Shown piece after piece: positions 10,070 to 21,240 of a stretch of 64,000 nt of DNA. How positions within the stretch are numbered: position 1 is the stretch's first letter; each line of letters begins with the position of its first letter. The stretch covers positions 1 through 64,000 of the forward strand of contig JAJNNY010000097.1 of the NCBI GenBank assembly GCA_022453515.1, given 5' to 3'. The stretch is from Astrocystis sublimbata (taxonomy: Eukaryota; Ascomycota; Sordariomycetes; Xylariales; Xylariaceae). A program made the translations under genes and the position numbers. Below the pieces are notes generated by a model. The model made no database searches, was not told the DNA's origin, and was given only the letters and a program-made list of their open reading frames with translations.

Positions 10070-13000
10070 ATACGCCTGTTAACGATCCAACCTAACGGAA
10101 GCCTTACGCTTACCAAAGACCTTACTAAAGACATTCCGCAATACGCTATATTATCGCATACTTGGGGGCATAACAACCAAGAAGTCACTTTCCAAGACAT
10201 TTTAGAAGGTACTGGACAGCAGAAAGAGGGCTACCGGAAGATCGAATTCTGCCGCGACCAAGCTACGTCTGATGGCCTCCAGCATTTCTGGGTAGATACG
10301 TACTATATCGACAAATCGAGCAGCGAGGAGCTTACCGAGGCTATTAATTCTATGTTTCGATAGTATCAAAACGCAACAAAATGTTATGTTTATCTATCCG
10401 ATGTCTTAAAAAGCCACACTAACCATATTAACGAACCCCTCCGGTCCATGTGGAAGAAGGAATTCCGTGAAAGCAGGTGGCTTATACGGAGCTGGACGCT
10501 TTAGGAACTTATCGCCCTATCATTAGTCGAGTTCTTTAAGCATAGCGGTCAGCGATTAGGTGACAAGAAGTCGCTAGAACAACTACTTCATAATACTACA
10601 AGGATCCCGATTAGCGCTTTTCGAGGACACCCACTATCTGACTTTAGCGTTAATAAGCGAATATCGTGGTCATCTGGCTGCGATACAAAACGACCAGAAA
10701 ACAAAGCATACTCGCTCCTAGGCATTTTCGATATTTATATGCCTTTTATATATAGTGAGGGAGAAGGGAAAGTATTAAGCCGCTTACGAAGGGAGATTTA
10801 TCAATAGTCAGGCGTAAGCTAAAGCAGCCCTAGTATCCCGAAAGCTCTGTGACCATGTGATAGCTTACCATATATATCGCCTCTAGAAGCCGGTAATTAA
10901 TAAACTCCCCATCGCTACGGGGGCAACCTTCGATTCCCACGCCGAAGAACACAACCGGATATGCCTCCCTAATACGCGAGTCGACCTCCTCCAAAAAATA
11001 AATCAATAGGTAGAGGACCCCGATGCTAAGGCCGTCTTTTGGCTGAACGGCATGGCCGGCACGGGAAAGTCGACCATTTTACGCACCGTGGCCGGTTCTT
11101 CTTTCGATCGTGACCAGCTAGGTGCCAGCTTCTTCTTTAAAAGGGGCAAGGGTGATCGCGGTAGCGTGTCCAAGTTTTTTACTACAATTGCTGCTTAATT
11201 GATCCGGTGGGAACCGGCACTTGCAGTATATGTAAAGAATACCATCGATGCTAACCATGCTATTTACAATAAAGCAATACGAGAGCAGTTCGAAAAGCTG
11301 GTTCTTAACCCCCTAACAGAAATTACTTCTTTACGCAACCGAAAATCTCATATCCTTATTATCGTTATTAATACTTTAGATAAGTATAACCAAGATAAGG
11401 ATATTAAACTCCTTATTTATTTATTATCTCGTACTAATGATTCCAAATTATTACGAATATGGATCTTCTTAACTAGTCGGCCTGAATTACTAATCCGTTT
11501 TGGTTTTTATAACGTTAAAGGCACTTACCAAGATCTGGTCCTCCATAAAATTAAGCAACCTATTATTAAGCATGATCTATCTGTCTACTTTATACACGAG
11601 CTCGCGAAGATCAGAAACGAGTATAATAAATCTGTACTTTAATGCCGACAGTTGTAATTAACCTGGCCTAAGGCGTTAGATCTCCGAATCCTTATTACGA
11701 TAGCCATTCTTCTTTTTATCTTTGCTACTACTGCGTGCCGATTCCTTGTAGACCGTCGGACGGGCACTCCCGAGGCGAACCTTAAGAAAATTCTAGCGTA
11801 TTAAACAATAAATCAAGAGTCTAAATTTGATGCGACGTATCGACCGGTCCTCGACCAACTTATCGTAGATCTGTCTGATAGGGCAAAAAGTGAGGCGTTA
11901 ATACTCTTTAAACGTTTTGTTGGCTTAATTATCCTTCTTGCCAACCCATAATTAATATTTGTTTTAGCGCATTTGCTCGATATATCTCTCGATACGATCG
12001 AGAGCTAACTGGATCTTCTTCACTCCGTTCTCAGCATCCCGTTATTATTAAATGTTCCCGTACGGCCACTACACCTGTTATTTCGTGACTTTTTTGTTGA
12101 TCCATTAAAACGTGACAAGAACCCGTTCTGGGTAAATGATAAAGAAACCTATAAACAGCTAGCAGCAGATTGCCTTCGCGTTATAAATAAGGGTCTTCGA
12201 ACAGATATCTGTTAAGTAAAATGGCCAGGAACTCCTCACGTATCTATCGACCTACCGAAAATAAGTGATCATCTACTACTAGAAGTTCAATATGCTTGTC
12301 AATATTAGGTATATTATATTTAGTAAGCAGGAGATGTTATTATTAACAATAGTAACATATATTGTTTTCTCTAGCAGTACTTCCTCCACTAGCTAAAGGC
12401 GCTAGGTCTTATAGAAAGGGTGTCAAAAAGCTTTCAAAATATTACAATATTATAATTACTACTTTAGGTATAACTTTACCTAGTTTTATATATTTATTAT
12501 TTAACTAAGTTTATCTAGTCTAAAAGTAATAGCCAGGTATCACACTTTATTAATAATGCCTTACGTTTTACTCGCACAAATGTATCAGCAATACAAGCAG
12601 CGCCTCTCTAAGTATATTGCTCAGCACTTATATTTACGCCCGAGAAAAGCATCATTCGTAATACCTATAAAAACAACGTTCCAGATTAGATATCTCTTAG
12701 GCCTCAGGTCAAAACAGATTGGAGTAGCTGCTTACAAACGCTCGAGGGGCATACCGATCTAGTCATCTCGGTCGCGTTCGCGCCCGACGGCAAGACCCTC
12801 GCGTCGGCGTCATAGGATCACACGGTCCGGGTCTGGTCGGCCGCGACGGGCGCATACCTGCAGACGCTCGAGGGGCATACCGATACAGTCAGCTCGGTAG
12901 CGTTCGCGCCCAACGGCAAGACCCTCGCGTCGGCGTCAGACGGTCCGGGTCTGGTCGGCCAGTACGGGTAACTGCCTCCAATCAATAGATCTCGACGTCT

Positions 13001-13362
13001 CTTCTTCTACGTTATCCTTCCATCCGGACGGCCGGTCTCTCCTTACTGAAGCCGGTGCTATTTCCCTTAGTTATCTCCAGCTACCACTCATCCCAACCTT
13101 TGATAATAGCGAATCTTCCACTTTATTATCTTCCGTTCGAGTCTCACCTAATCATGATCATGATCAAAAGCGCCGGCTAGGATATAGGATCAGTAGAGAC
13201 CAGTCCTGGATCACTTTCAACGGCAAGGATCTACTCTAGTTACCGGCAGATTGTCGACCAACAACGTCGGCAGTCTTTAGGACTACTGTAGCGATTAGCA
13301 CTGGTTTAGGAAGGATGGTCGTTATGCGGTTCTCTTCCGCAGAAAGGCCAGCAGGACTCTAG
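10070..13362 (+). pseudogene. HET-NACHT-WD40 gene of the HNWD (het-e/het-d/het-r-like) family, RIP-inactivated
   Basis: The HET domain is clear at 10070-10800 (QYAILSHTWG, WVDTYYIDKSSSEELTEAIN, KAYSLLGIFDIYMPFIYSEG). The start codon position reads ATA instead of ATG. NACHT follows with Walker A MAGTGKST near 11055, then [19 protein letters not shown], a helical region, two WD40 units ([27 protein letters not shown]) and the usual C-terminal tail ending at TAG 13360. HNWD proteins are STAND incompatibility proteins: WD repeats sense the partner and HET triggers cell death. HET lies in another frame than NACHT-WD, so one indel lies between 10800 and 11030. An 8-bp deletion in the second WD unit (about 12938) shifts the frame exactly to that of the tail. 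The remaining stops are mostly of RIP type, for example Trp to TAG in MFRWYQNA and Gln to TAG in WTLQELI. Confidence 0.85.
12730..12980 (+). repeat. Two near-identical GC-rich WD40 repeat units
   Basis: Two copies of a WD unit starting at ACGCTCGAGGGGCATACCGA (12739 and 12863) are almost identical and much more GC-rich than the flanking HET and NACHT regions. The second lacks 8 bp after GCGTCA (12938). High internal identity of WD units is known for HNWD genes, where units are exchanged and homogenised. Confidence 0.8.
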
Positions 13363-13394
13363 TCGATGTTTCATTTCCAGCACGATCCTTGAAT

Positions 13395-13665
13395 AAAGTC
13401 TTATATTTTTACTACCTTTGTAAATAGAGGGATATAGGGGAGCTGGTGATTTTATTATAACCGGGTGCCTTTGTCTGATAGTTTTAAGCGATGCCTTGTA
13501 GCAAATGGTAATTCGTCCTTCATTGTTCTGACTGTTGTGTTATTAGGAGACACGTCCGCACTAGAATCGTATATGGAACCTAGTCTTCCTAACATGGGTC
13601 TTACATCTAGCCCTTATTTAACCAATAATACGGATAACCTCACCCCTTATATTTAACAAAAGCAT
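13395..13665 (+). repeat. Dispersed repeat copy 1 (LTR-like)
   Basis: The sequence from TGTCTGATAG (13472) to ACCCCTTATATTTAACAA (13659) matches 32006-32196 in the same orientation, roughly three quarters identical by eye with small indels (shared: AAGCGATGCCTTG, ATGGTAATTCGT, TACATCTAGCCCT, ACGGATAACCTCA). The TGT start and A/T-rich middle suggest a solo LTR. No target-site duplication was established. It sits just after the HET-NACHT-WD gene. Confidence 0.6.
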
Positions 13666-13989
13666 GCCACGCGCCACTTCCTCCTACCCCTGTTGTAACA
13701 AAACTCAACGTCGAGTCATCAGCATAGCCACGGTGGGTCTGGTGGCGCCAACACACGAGGATCCCGGGATTTTCTATTCGAGCCATACCGGGGCTGCCTC
13801 GACGGATATTTAATGTGCAGTCATTTCCCTTATGGTGGCTTGCCGACCCTAGGAACACCATGCAGTCGGTCCCTTGTTTCATTTTAGCACCACGAATCTC
13901 CTAACACCCAGCGTTAACCATTAATCTACGATACTAATTACTATCGGTTTTAGCGACGAAAATCGCATTCTTTATAATAATAACAACAC

Positions 13990-14939
13990 CTCGGGAGCAA
14001 TAGAAAATTAGCTTAGCAATCCCCAAGATACCACTAGGAATTGCGCATTACTTGGATAATAATTCAATCCTTGCACTTGCCTCGATCAACCGATCCCACT
14101 ACTCAATTTTAAACAATAAGTATCGAATAGCTATAGTCACGCAGAATGCACCAGCAATCCGGAGACTGTCAGGCATACATAAAGCTCTAGATTATATCAG
14201 CGGCATTACAAATGCCTGGCTTGACCTACTACTATGCGCTTTAGGCACAAAAATCCCTGAGCTTCCCAGAGATGAACAACAACAGGCCTGAATCATCTGG
14301 CTTGAATATACTTAAAAAAGCAAAGTTAAGTCTAATATATTAGAGTTGCTATAATAAATTTTTAATACGGATACTAAAAACTATCTAATCGATTTTCCCT
14401 TGCACCTTGCCCAGTGCGGTATCAATGTTTATAAAATCGCTTAATATTACTATAAGACCGATCTAGATTTAATCAGTCGTCTTCAGGACGCATCTATCGA
14501 AAGCCCAGCAGGAGCGGCTATTAGAAGCGGCTCTCATACCAAATAAGTGGCGAAAAAGTTTAGGATCGCCAACTCGGAACTGCTTGAACGCATGTCTTTT
14601 CAGGGCCCAGCAGGAAAGGCAGTCAGGGACGGCTCCTCTGTCGACAATATGGTAGAGCAGTTTGGGCTTACCGGTCCGGGGTTTAGATATTTACTTAAAG
14701 AAATATCTATCATCGGCTCAACAGCGCAACATTTAAACGGCTATAATTTTCACCTTTCAGTATACCTTTACCAAATGTCTTCCATCGGCCCTGCAGGAGA
14801 GGCTGTAAAGACAGGCTCCCCTGTTAGCACAGTGGCAAAAAAATATGGGATCACTAATAAGATTCTTCTATCCGTCCTTAAAGAACTGTCCATTAAGCGT
14901 AAAGCTGCGGGCAATAGTGCTTATACTGGCATTAATTAA
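13990..14939 (+). pseudogene. Unknown gene with three C-terminal HTH-like repeats (RIP-inactivated)
   Basis: One frame runs from about 13990 to TAA 14937 without indels. It is interrupted by stops that fit former Gln codons (TAA at 14442 and 14544, a TAA pair near 14353, another near 14313) and one TGA at 14289 that fits a former Arg CGA. The N-terminal part (SGIHKALDYISGITNAWLDL) is not recognised. The C-terminal half has three related units of about 60-70 residues: SPAGAAIRSGSHTK..VAKKF, GPAGKAVRDGSSVDNMVEQF and GPAGEAVKTGSPVSTVAKKY, the last two followed by LLKEISI or VLKELSI. The pattern AV..GS.V..VAKK.GI resembles a helix-turn-helix of the pipsqueak/transposase type, but this is only a resemblance. 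Function unknown. Confidence 0.5.
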
Positions 14940-15429
14940 CAATATTGTTTCGCTGCGAATCCAGAATATTACGTCATAGTTAGCTGCCTTTCTGTAGGTA
15001 TAATAAAGTATTATTTACGTTTTCCTAACACCGCCAAACCCGTATATTAATACAGACTATAGCCTATTGTGAGGGCCCTCCAAGATTCAACAATTTAATT
15101 GTTTATCATTTGTTTTTTACAACCCTAAAACGGAAAAAATATATCTAAGCACTACCTTTATAAGCCGTAAAAACTAAAGTCTAACAGGCGCTAGGCTGGA
15201 GATCAAAGACGCGATATAAGGGCCATAATCAAAAGTGATCTAAGAAACCACTACTAAAGCCTACTTTACTTTTTCTACGCCTGCCGTATCTTATAAAGAA
15301 CTGGCAATATGTATAGCACTATTTCTGGCTTCTATTAAATACCGCTGCCATTTTATGACCCTCGTGGCTTTAGATGTTCCTGTGTGCTTTAAAAGTGGAC
15401 CTTTCAGACAGATAGTTTCTGGAGCTAAT
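14940..15429. other. AT-rich decayed spacer
   Basis: AT-rich DNA with TA-dinucleotide excess and no frame recognised. It probably contains RIP-mutated repeat debris. Confidence 0.4.
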
Positions 15430-16305
15430 TTAGGAGCAAAATGATTTCGGCGGCCCGGTTAGCAGTGCTACCGTATCGAATACACGCCTCTCCTTCGATA
15501 GACTAGAAGACTCAGAGCTAGCCAACATCCCTCTGGAACACTACTCAAAAACCAACGAAATGTGCGTCGACCAGGACATTAGAAGCGACCACCAGATAGT
15601 ATCTGAAAGTCGCCAACCAAGCAGCTCTGTCTTTCCTGACGCTAGTAGCTGGTTCTTAAGAGATTAGATTCCGCGTTTACTACCGTTAGTAGAAATTCTC
15701 TCTAAGTATCGGGTATATAGAATATGACTAGTAAAACTCCAGAAGTAGATTTCTTTGAAAGATTAAAAACAAGCCGTTTTAGTTCCGTGGTATATAGTAT
15801 TAGAATTCTACATTTAAAAATATCCAAGCACTTAGATTATTTATAGAATATTCTACTCTACGTAAGATATATAAAGTGATTAAAGTTTATCTTATTATTT
15901 AGGATATTGCTACGTTAAGGATTCTTTACAGCTATTATCCTAGCATTAGGAAATAGAGGCAGAGCTACCCAAGTTGGGAGTAATGCCACTAGATTCCGAA
16001 ACTCTATATATTTCACCAGTTGGGTTATGAGATTTTAATTATTCCTTATGCTAGAAGCTAAACTGTTATACGTTTAGGGGCATCTACGGAAGAAAATATC
16101 AGCCCACTGACCTGCTAGTACTATAAATTAACCAAGTCCTTTACGCCTTTGCTAATATTAGAGCCGATAGATCAGTATTAGCTTAAAGAAACTTATATAA
16201 TGCTTCCTTAGACGAACAAAAAGATAGAACAGGCTGGAAGCTATTTATATGTTCCCAGCGAGCCTTCCGGAGGGCATTAGGGGTGTGTTGAGCCCCCGGC
16301 GCTGC
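15430..16305 (+). pseudogene. Unknown decayed reading frame ending in a dispersed repeat
   Basis: A plus-strand frame beginning DFGGPVSSATVSNTRLSFDR can be followed for several hundred codons with many stops that mostly fit former Trp or Gln codons (for example LVKLQK-stop-ISLKD, VPWYIVLEFYI-stop-KYP, IEAELPKLGVMPLDSETLY). The final part (GWKLFICSQRAFRRALGVC) coincides with a repeat also found near 57.46 kb. No family is recognised; cargo gene or transposon ORF are both possible. Confidence 0.35.
16226..16302 (+). repeat. About 70-bp dispersed repeat, copy 1
   Basis: AGGCTGGAAGCTATTTATAT and the following 50 bp, including GGCATTAGGGGTGTGTTGAG, recur at 57461-57530 with few differences in the same orientation. 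It is probably the end of a transposon family or a shared 3' coding segment. Confidence 0.65.
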
Positions 16306-16989
16306 CATCCTGTGCCCCTCCTCTCCCGATAGTATTACTAACGTCTAACGTGTCTAGCCTTGCGGCATCCGTCGGCTAACCGACCTTCCTACTAGTATCC
16401 CTCTACCGACCTAACTTGGAACTGCACGTAGAAGTTATAAAAACACGGAGAGAAAAGTTCAATCAGCTGATGAGATCTATCGAGACCTACGACGGACCTG
16501 CCCTGGTTTATGTTGCGAGCCGGGGACAAGCCGAGTCCCTCGCAGCCTGCTTATCGCATTAAGGCCATAGTGCAGCCCATTTCCACGCTGGGCTTTCTAC
16601 GCAGAGAAAAACACAGACGTAAGAAGCATTCATAGCAGGTATTTGCTTGGGGGTGATGGCGAAAAGGTACGTAGGGTCGGCTGCAGACAACTTGTGGCCG
16701 CCGCTGACCTTACCTCGGGCACGCTTTTAGAGCATTGGCCCTATTCCGTGGGAGGCGAGGGAGGGAATCAAAGCTGAACGCCAGATCGACCCATACATTC
16801 GCATGGAGTTGGGCTATGCCGGAGAATCTGAACCCAACTCGCCTGGGCGGGTATCTAAAGCTATATAAATCAGCTGCGTCCCAGCTGCGGCTATCCTTTT
16901 CTCAGGCCTTCGGCCTTGCGGAGCTTTTATCAATCAATCAAGTTCGTTTTCCCAAAACAATATTGAATTGAATCAGCACCTACCTACAG

Positions 16990-17610
16990 AAGGAGCAGGT
17001 TTGCAAGACAGGCAGTCATAGTGTATCTAGGTAGCCTAGAATCTACGTACTTGGGCTTCCACGGACGCACCTAGCCCACACAGTAACTATTCCCAAAATA
17101 CATCCCACTTTACAACTCCAACTTTTCTCCTACCTACCTACATGTAGGTACACAACTATCTCTGTATACATATGTACCTAATAAAGGAGAAGGTATCTCC
17201 CTTCTACCGCTATGAATATTGGGCTAATAGTTAATTTACTACTACTAAGCAAATCCATGAGAAATCAGAACTTATGCATTTAGTACTCTGAATTAAAGGA
17301 CTACCAACATATAGGTACTTATGCTAAGATCTTGGCTAGGTAGGTGCCTATAGTATATTTGTACTAATAATAAGGAAAGAAGGCCCTATGAAAGATACCT
17401 CAGCGCAGCCAGCGCAAGGGACCTAACAGCCACTACCTACTAGAAGTAAATGTAGTTAGAAGCAACCTAAGATAGGCGTTAATAAACTCCTCCTCCTCCT
17501 TCTCCTCCATCTACTAGAAGTAGGTACCTAGGTAAGGTAGCTTACCTACATACTACCTACATAGGTACTTACCTACCTGTAAGCACCCAGTAGTACCTAG
17601 TAGTCGCTAG
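16990..17610. repeat. TACCTA/TAGGTA-rich simple-repeat region
   Basis: Many irregular copies of CTACCTA and TAGGTAC occur on both strands (for example 17130-17160 and 17521-17580), with a short TCC run near 17490. The same motif appears at lower density near 9000, 34100 and 39500-39650. This is not telomeric TTAGGG. No gene is seen between 16306 and 17732. Confidence 0.6.
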
Positions 17611-17732
17611 GGCGCCTCTAGGGCTGGAAATCCAATATCTCTGTTCGAATAGTATGATCACCAACACTCTAGACAACTTCTATAACAGTTCGGGTGGTTA
17701 TCGCACGAGTACGGACTAACTAAGGTTAATAA

Positions 17733-18900
17733 TTATACTATAAGATACGTGGGGTAGAACTTACATAAGACAAGAGTCCTCCCCTTGCGTTCCGCAATCT
17801 CAGAGGCGATTAGCTGGTCTGCGCGCATTGCTGCGTAGTTTAATGTAATGCGGCCATGCGTCCCGAGCTTCTTAACGGTATTTTCAGACGCCCGCCGAGA
17901 GAGGAACCGACCTGGAATATAGAGCTGCATATCGAGGATCTGTCACATGTTAGTACGAATGACTAAGCGCATCTAGGGACACTCACGTAATCCCTATCAA
18001 GTGCTAGGAGTTCATCCATCCAATCTTTTACCCAATGCCGATGCACTGTTCATGTAAGTATATCTATCGTCTCTCCTGGTCTGGAGGAAGATGCATAATT
18101 TCTTACCTTCTGTATCCAGCTCCCAGAACAAGACAACCCGTCGTGTCTTAGCTTGGCAGTTTTTGTATAGTTCGAGGAGCTCTTTGACGTATGGCAGCTG
18201 TCCAGCGATACCGACTCCGGTAGCGAGGAGCAGGACTGTTCCATATTCGCCGAGCGAGAGCGATCTGCCATAAGGACCTTCAATAAGGGCCCGATGTCTC
18301 TGGGTAAAGGTCCTAGCAGCCTCCCAGTGAAACCCCGGCGGGGCTGAGCAAGCAGGACAATTACCTGTTGGTCGCTCTCGTCACGGTATGCCCAGCAAAT
18401 CTGGAACGGGTACGACTCAAAAACCAAAAGAGTTAATAGGCGCCATAAGCTTAGGTATATATACTATCCGGCCCGTCGAAGTCAGTCTGCTTTACAGCGA
18501 GAATCGTGTGTAGGACGACCTTAATGACCACAACAATCCCGAGCCAGGTGTGCAACCTGGCATAACGTTCGCAGTAAATTCCGCAGGCATTAGCAATAAG
18601 ATTCATATGCGCACCTAGGAAGGTCGGAACAAGGTTAACAACAGCCACCTGACCAAGACGTCTAATAAATTTCGTAACACCATCGGGGGACTTAATATCA
18701 AAGCCAACGATAATTAATAATATATTTACGATCAAAAAAAAGCAGATTAAAACTACTTCATATCCAAGAATAATTCTCTAACTACATAACCAAATAGGGA
18801 GTATAAGACGCCAGAGAAACTAGAGACGATCGTTTGCACGCATCCACAGTAATCGAATAAAAACCTTTCCCACGCTACATATTACTTTCTACTTCGACCT
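17733..18900 (-). pseudogene. Truncated ferric reductase (FRE/NOX-like) with conserved introns
   Basis: Minus strand. The N-terminal part (18451-18735 and upstream) has a ferric-reductase-like transmembrane segment (RRLGQVAVVNLVPTFLGAHM). After a junction near 18440 where most of the membrane domain is missing, the FAD/NAD part continues: SYPFQICWAYRDESDQQVIV, QPRRGFTGRLL, then in a shifted frame ALIEGPYGR and GTVLLLATGVGIAGQLPYVK. Two introns with good borders follow (donor GTAAGA to acceptor AACAG near 18110-18056, and GTGAGT to ACAG near 17985-17941). The end is GRFLSRRASENTVKKLG...LIASEIAERKGRTLV before the stop at 17733. Ferric reductases move electrons from NADPH across the membrane to reduce Fe(III). 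The internal deletion and a 1-nt frameshift make it non-functional. Ferric reductases are a recurrent cargo class of Starship elements. Confidence 0.8.
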
Positions 18901-19848
18901 TTTCTACTAGGAGGTGGGCATATACTATATTGTTGCAAGAACGACAGAGATATTGACTACAAGTATACAATACTATGCCTTTGTAGCAAGCCCTACTAAT
19001 GCGCTAGAGTGAGCTTTTCCATACCAGAGAGTTACATTACATTCTAGACTGCTGTCAGGAGATTTTGCACCGGAGTGAAGAGACATAGCAGGTATCACGT
19101 AGTCAAGTAGAATAGTAGGGGTAAGGTGTCAATTCTATTGATTCCTGGCCTTCCCTAGACCTTGGGGTAGGCCAGGCCCTTATATAGACGATTTTCTAGC
19201 TAAAATCCTTGCATCTGGGGTGACCCTGGGTCCCTGCGTACCTCATGCTACCCTGGCTCGTGACAACTGCTTGTCTTTAAAATTACTAGACCTTTTGTTA
19301 TAGGTACATCAAGCATAGCGAGCAGTATTTGTGTTGCTCCTACTGTAAGTCTTATCGAGTTTCTATTCTAAAACATACTTACTTAGATATTACTTTGAAT
19401 TTCCTGTCCTTATTTTACTTTACTGGGTGTTTTCTACTAGACTTCTATGCTTTGGTACAAAGGTACTTGGAGGGGATATCCTAAGGGGTACACGAGGTTT
19501 TCAAAGCGGCTTGCAGGGAATACTTTAACTGGCCGCCTCTAAGGTGCTATTACTAAATAATCCAGACTTCAAGCCCTGAACATGGCTCACACGCATTTTT
19601 AATAGGGAGTTAACAACCAAAGGCTGGGCTAACCCCGAGCTACACACGATCTGGACGAAGGCCGCATCAAAGTTATCCCTCGGTATATCCTAGACCTATT
19701 GCCCCTTAATCTAGCCTTTAGAAAAGCGGGTAGCTAGTTCAACCCGTTGTAAGCATATATAAAACGTCACGCAGTGGTAGCCCCTAATATTTCCAACTTT
19801 CCTTCTTACAACATTTCCCCGAAATTTCCTAATTTTTTCTTTCTTAAG
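18901..19848. other. Gene-free stretch
   Basis: Mixed-composition sequence between the ferric reductase relic and the F-box-ankyrin relic. No frame, RNA gene or strong repeat was recognised. Confidence 0.4.
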
Positions 19849-21240
19849 AATAATCATACGGAGACTGCCTATAGAGATCCATTGGATGATTGCACCTCTA
19901 TGCAAGCCTACAGACCTCGCAGCTCTCTCTATTACTTACCGGTGGTTTTACACAATATATAACCAACCTCTCTATAAGCACAACATCAACGCCGATCAAT
20001 CATTTGCTATTTCGAAAATATGTCGCTATAAAGATTACAATACTATTAAAGCGTTATAGAAAGCTATCGATACAGGTACACACCTTCAAGGGAGATTCAC
20101 CCTCACACTTGCACACACTCTTCCATATCTATACAGCTCGATTATACCTGGCTATATATGTGGCTATGAATCTGCCGGAAAGTTTTTCGTCTGCAACCAC
20201 GACCTAACACCATTGCACTTAGCCGCCTTCAAGGGGCATAGTGAAAGTGTTACGCTCTTGCTTTAGAATAGGTTATTTATCGATACTCCAACCCAACGCT
20301 CAGGCTGGACGCCGTTGTTTTTTGCTCTATATAATAGATAAAGTCTAACAGCCAAGCTACTAATAGATCGAGGTGCTCCTCTTATATCACAAAAAGGCAC
20401 AAGCGCTCTTCATATTATAGCCTCAGCAGATCTCGCAAATATTACAAACTACCTAGTAAAAGAAAAAGCAATAGACCCAAATAATGGCGACACCCAAGGG
20501 GACACGCCCCTAATCTATACTATTATATCACCAATTTTAACTAAAAGATCGATTTCTTAGCTTTTCTTTTTTAGAGCTAACTTAAACCGGTCCATATTTA
20601 TAAAAAGCTAGTACTAGAATCCTCTCCGTATCGCTCTCAGATACGGAAAGTAGGAGCTAGCAGAGTAGCTTATCAATAATAGAACTAATCCAAAAAAGAC
20701 TACTTTTGCCGATAATACTATAAACCATCCTCTATTACTAGCCTTACTCGCTAAGTCTCCTAATAATCAGAGGACCAGGAAAAGGATAATTACTAAACTC
20801 TTAAAAAAAAGCAATCCAAAGATAAAAGTTATTTATAACTCTGGCAGGACCTGCTCCCTCCTATCCATTGTTACTAAACACAGATTACAATGGGAGACGG
20901 AGCTACTGCTTCGCACCTGCTGTATAGAAGTTAAATCTAGAGACTCGATAGGTCTAACGCTTTTATATCAAGCCCTATCACCTTATTCTGGCTTTTTAGA
21001 GGTTATAGGGTTATTATTACAGCATAGAGCACGTATCCTACAAAAGCCAACAGAAAAGATACTACGATTAATAAATCGTATCTATAAAGTATTAAAAGCT
21101 TTAGATATTAAAAAGAACTTGGATTATAACAAATCTTTTATACTATTATTCCAGGTTTTTTTTAATTACTACTCCTTATTAAGCCTAAAAAACCAAGATC
21201 CGGTTATAACGGCTTTTTTAAATAGCTGCCCACTTTAAAT
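19849..21240 (+). pseudogene. F-box plus ankyrin-repeat protein (RIP-inactivated)
   Basis: An F-box-like start (RRLPIEIHWMIAPLCKPTDL, then ALSITYRWFYTIYNQPLYKH) at about 19858-19980 is followed by a linker and ankyrin units (20210-20560: HDLTPLHLAAFKGHSESVTL, SGWTPLFFALYNR, GTSALHIIASADLANITNYL, GDTQGDTPLIYTII). An AT-rich helical tail (20700-21237, PLLLALLAKSPNNQRTRKRI...) ends with LNSCPL-stop. In-frame TAGs occur where Gln or Trp is expected (for example LLL-TAG-N and ALYNR-TAG). The likely initiator reads ATA. Such proteins recruit substrates to SCF ubiquitin ligases via the F-box, with ankyrins as binding surface. Frame continuity over the tail was not checked codon by codon. Confidence 0.65.

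Noticed and set aside
10003..10200. Minus-strand open frame at the HET start
   Set aside because: Antisense shadow of the HET domain, which has its diagnostic SHTWG motif on the plus strand.
17000..17600. Possible telomeric or subtelomeric repeat
   Set aside because: The motif is TACCTA/TAGGTA, irregular and on both strands; fungal telomeres are TTAGGG tandem arrays.
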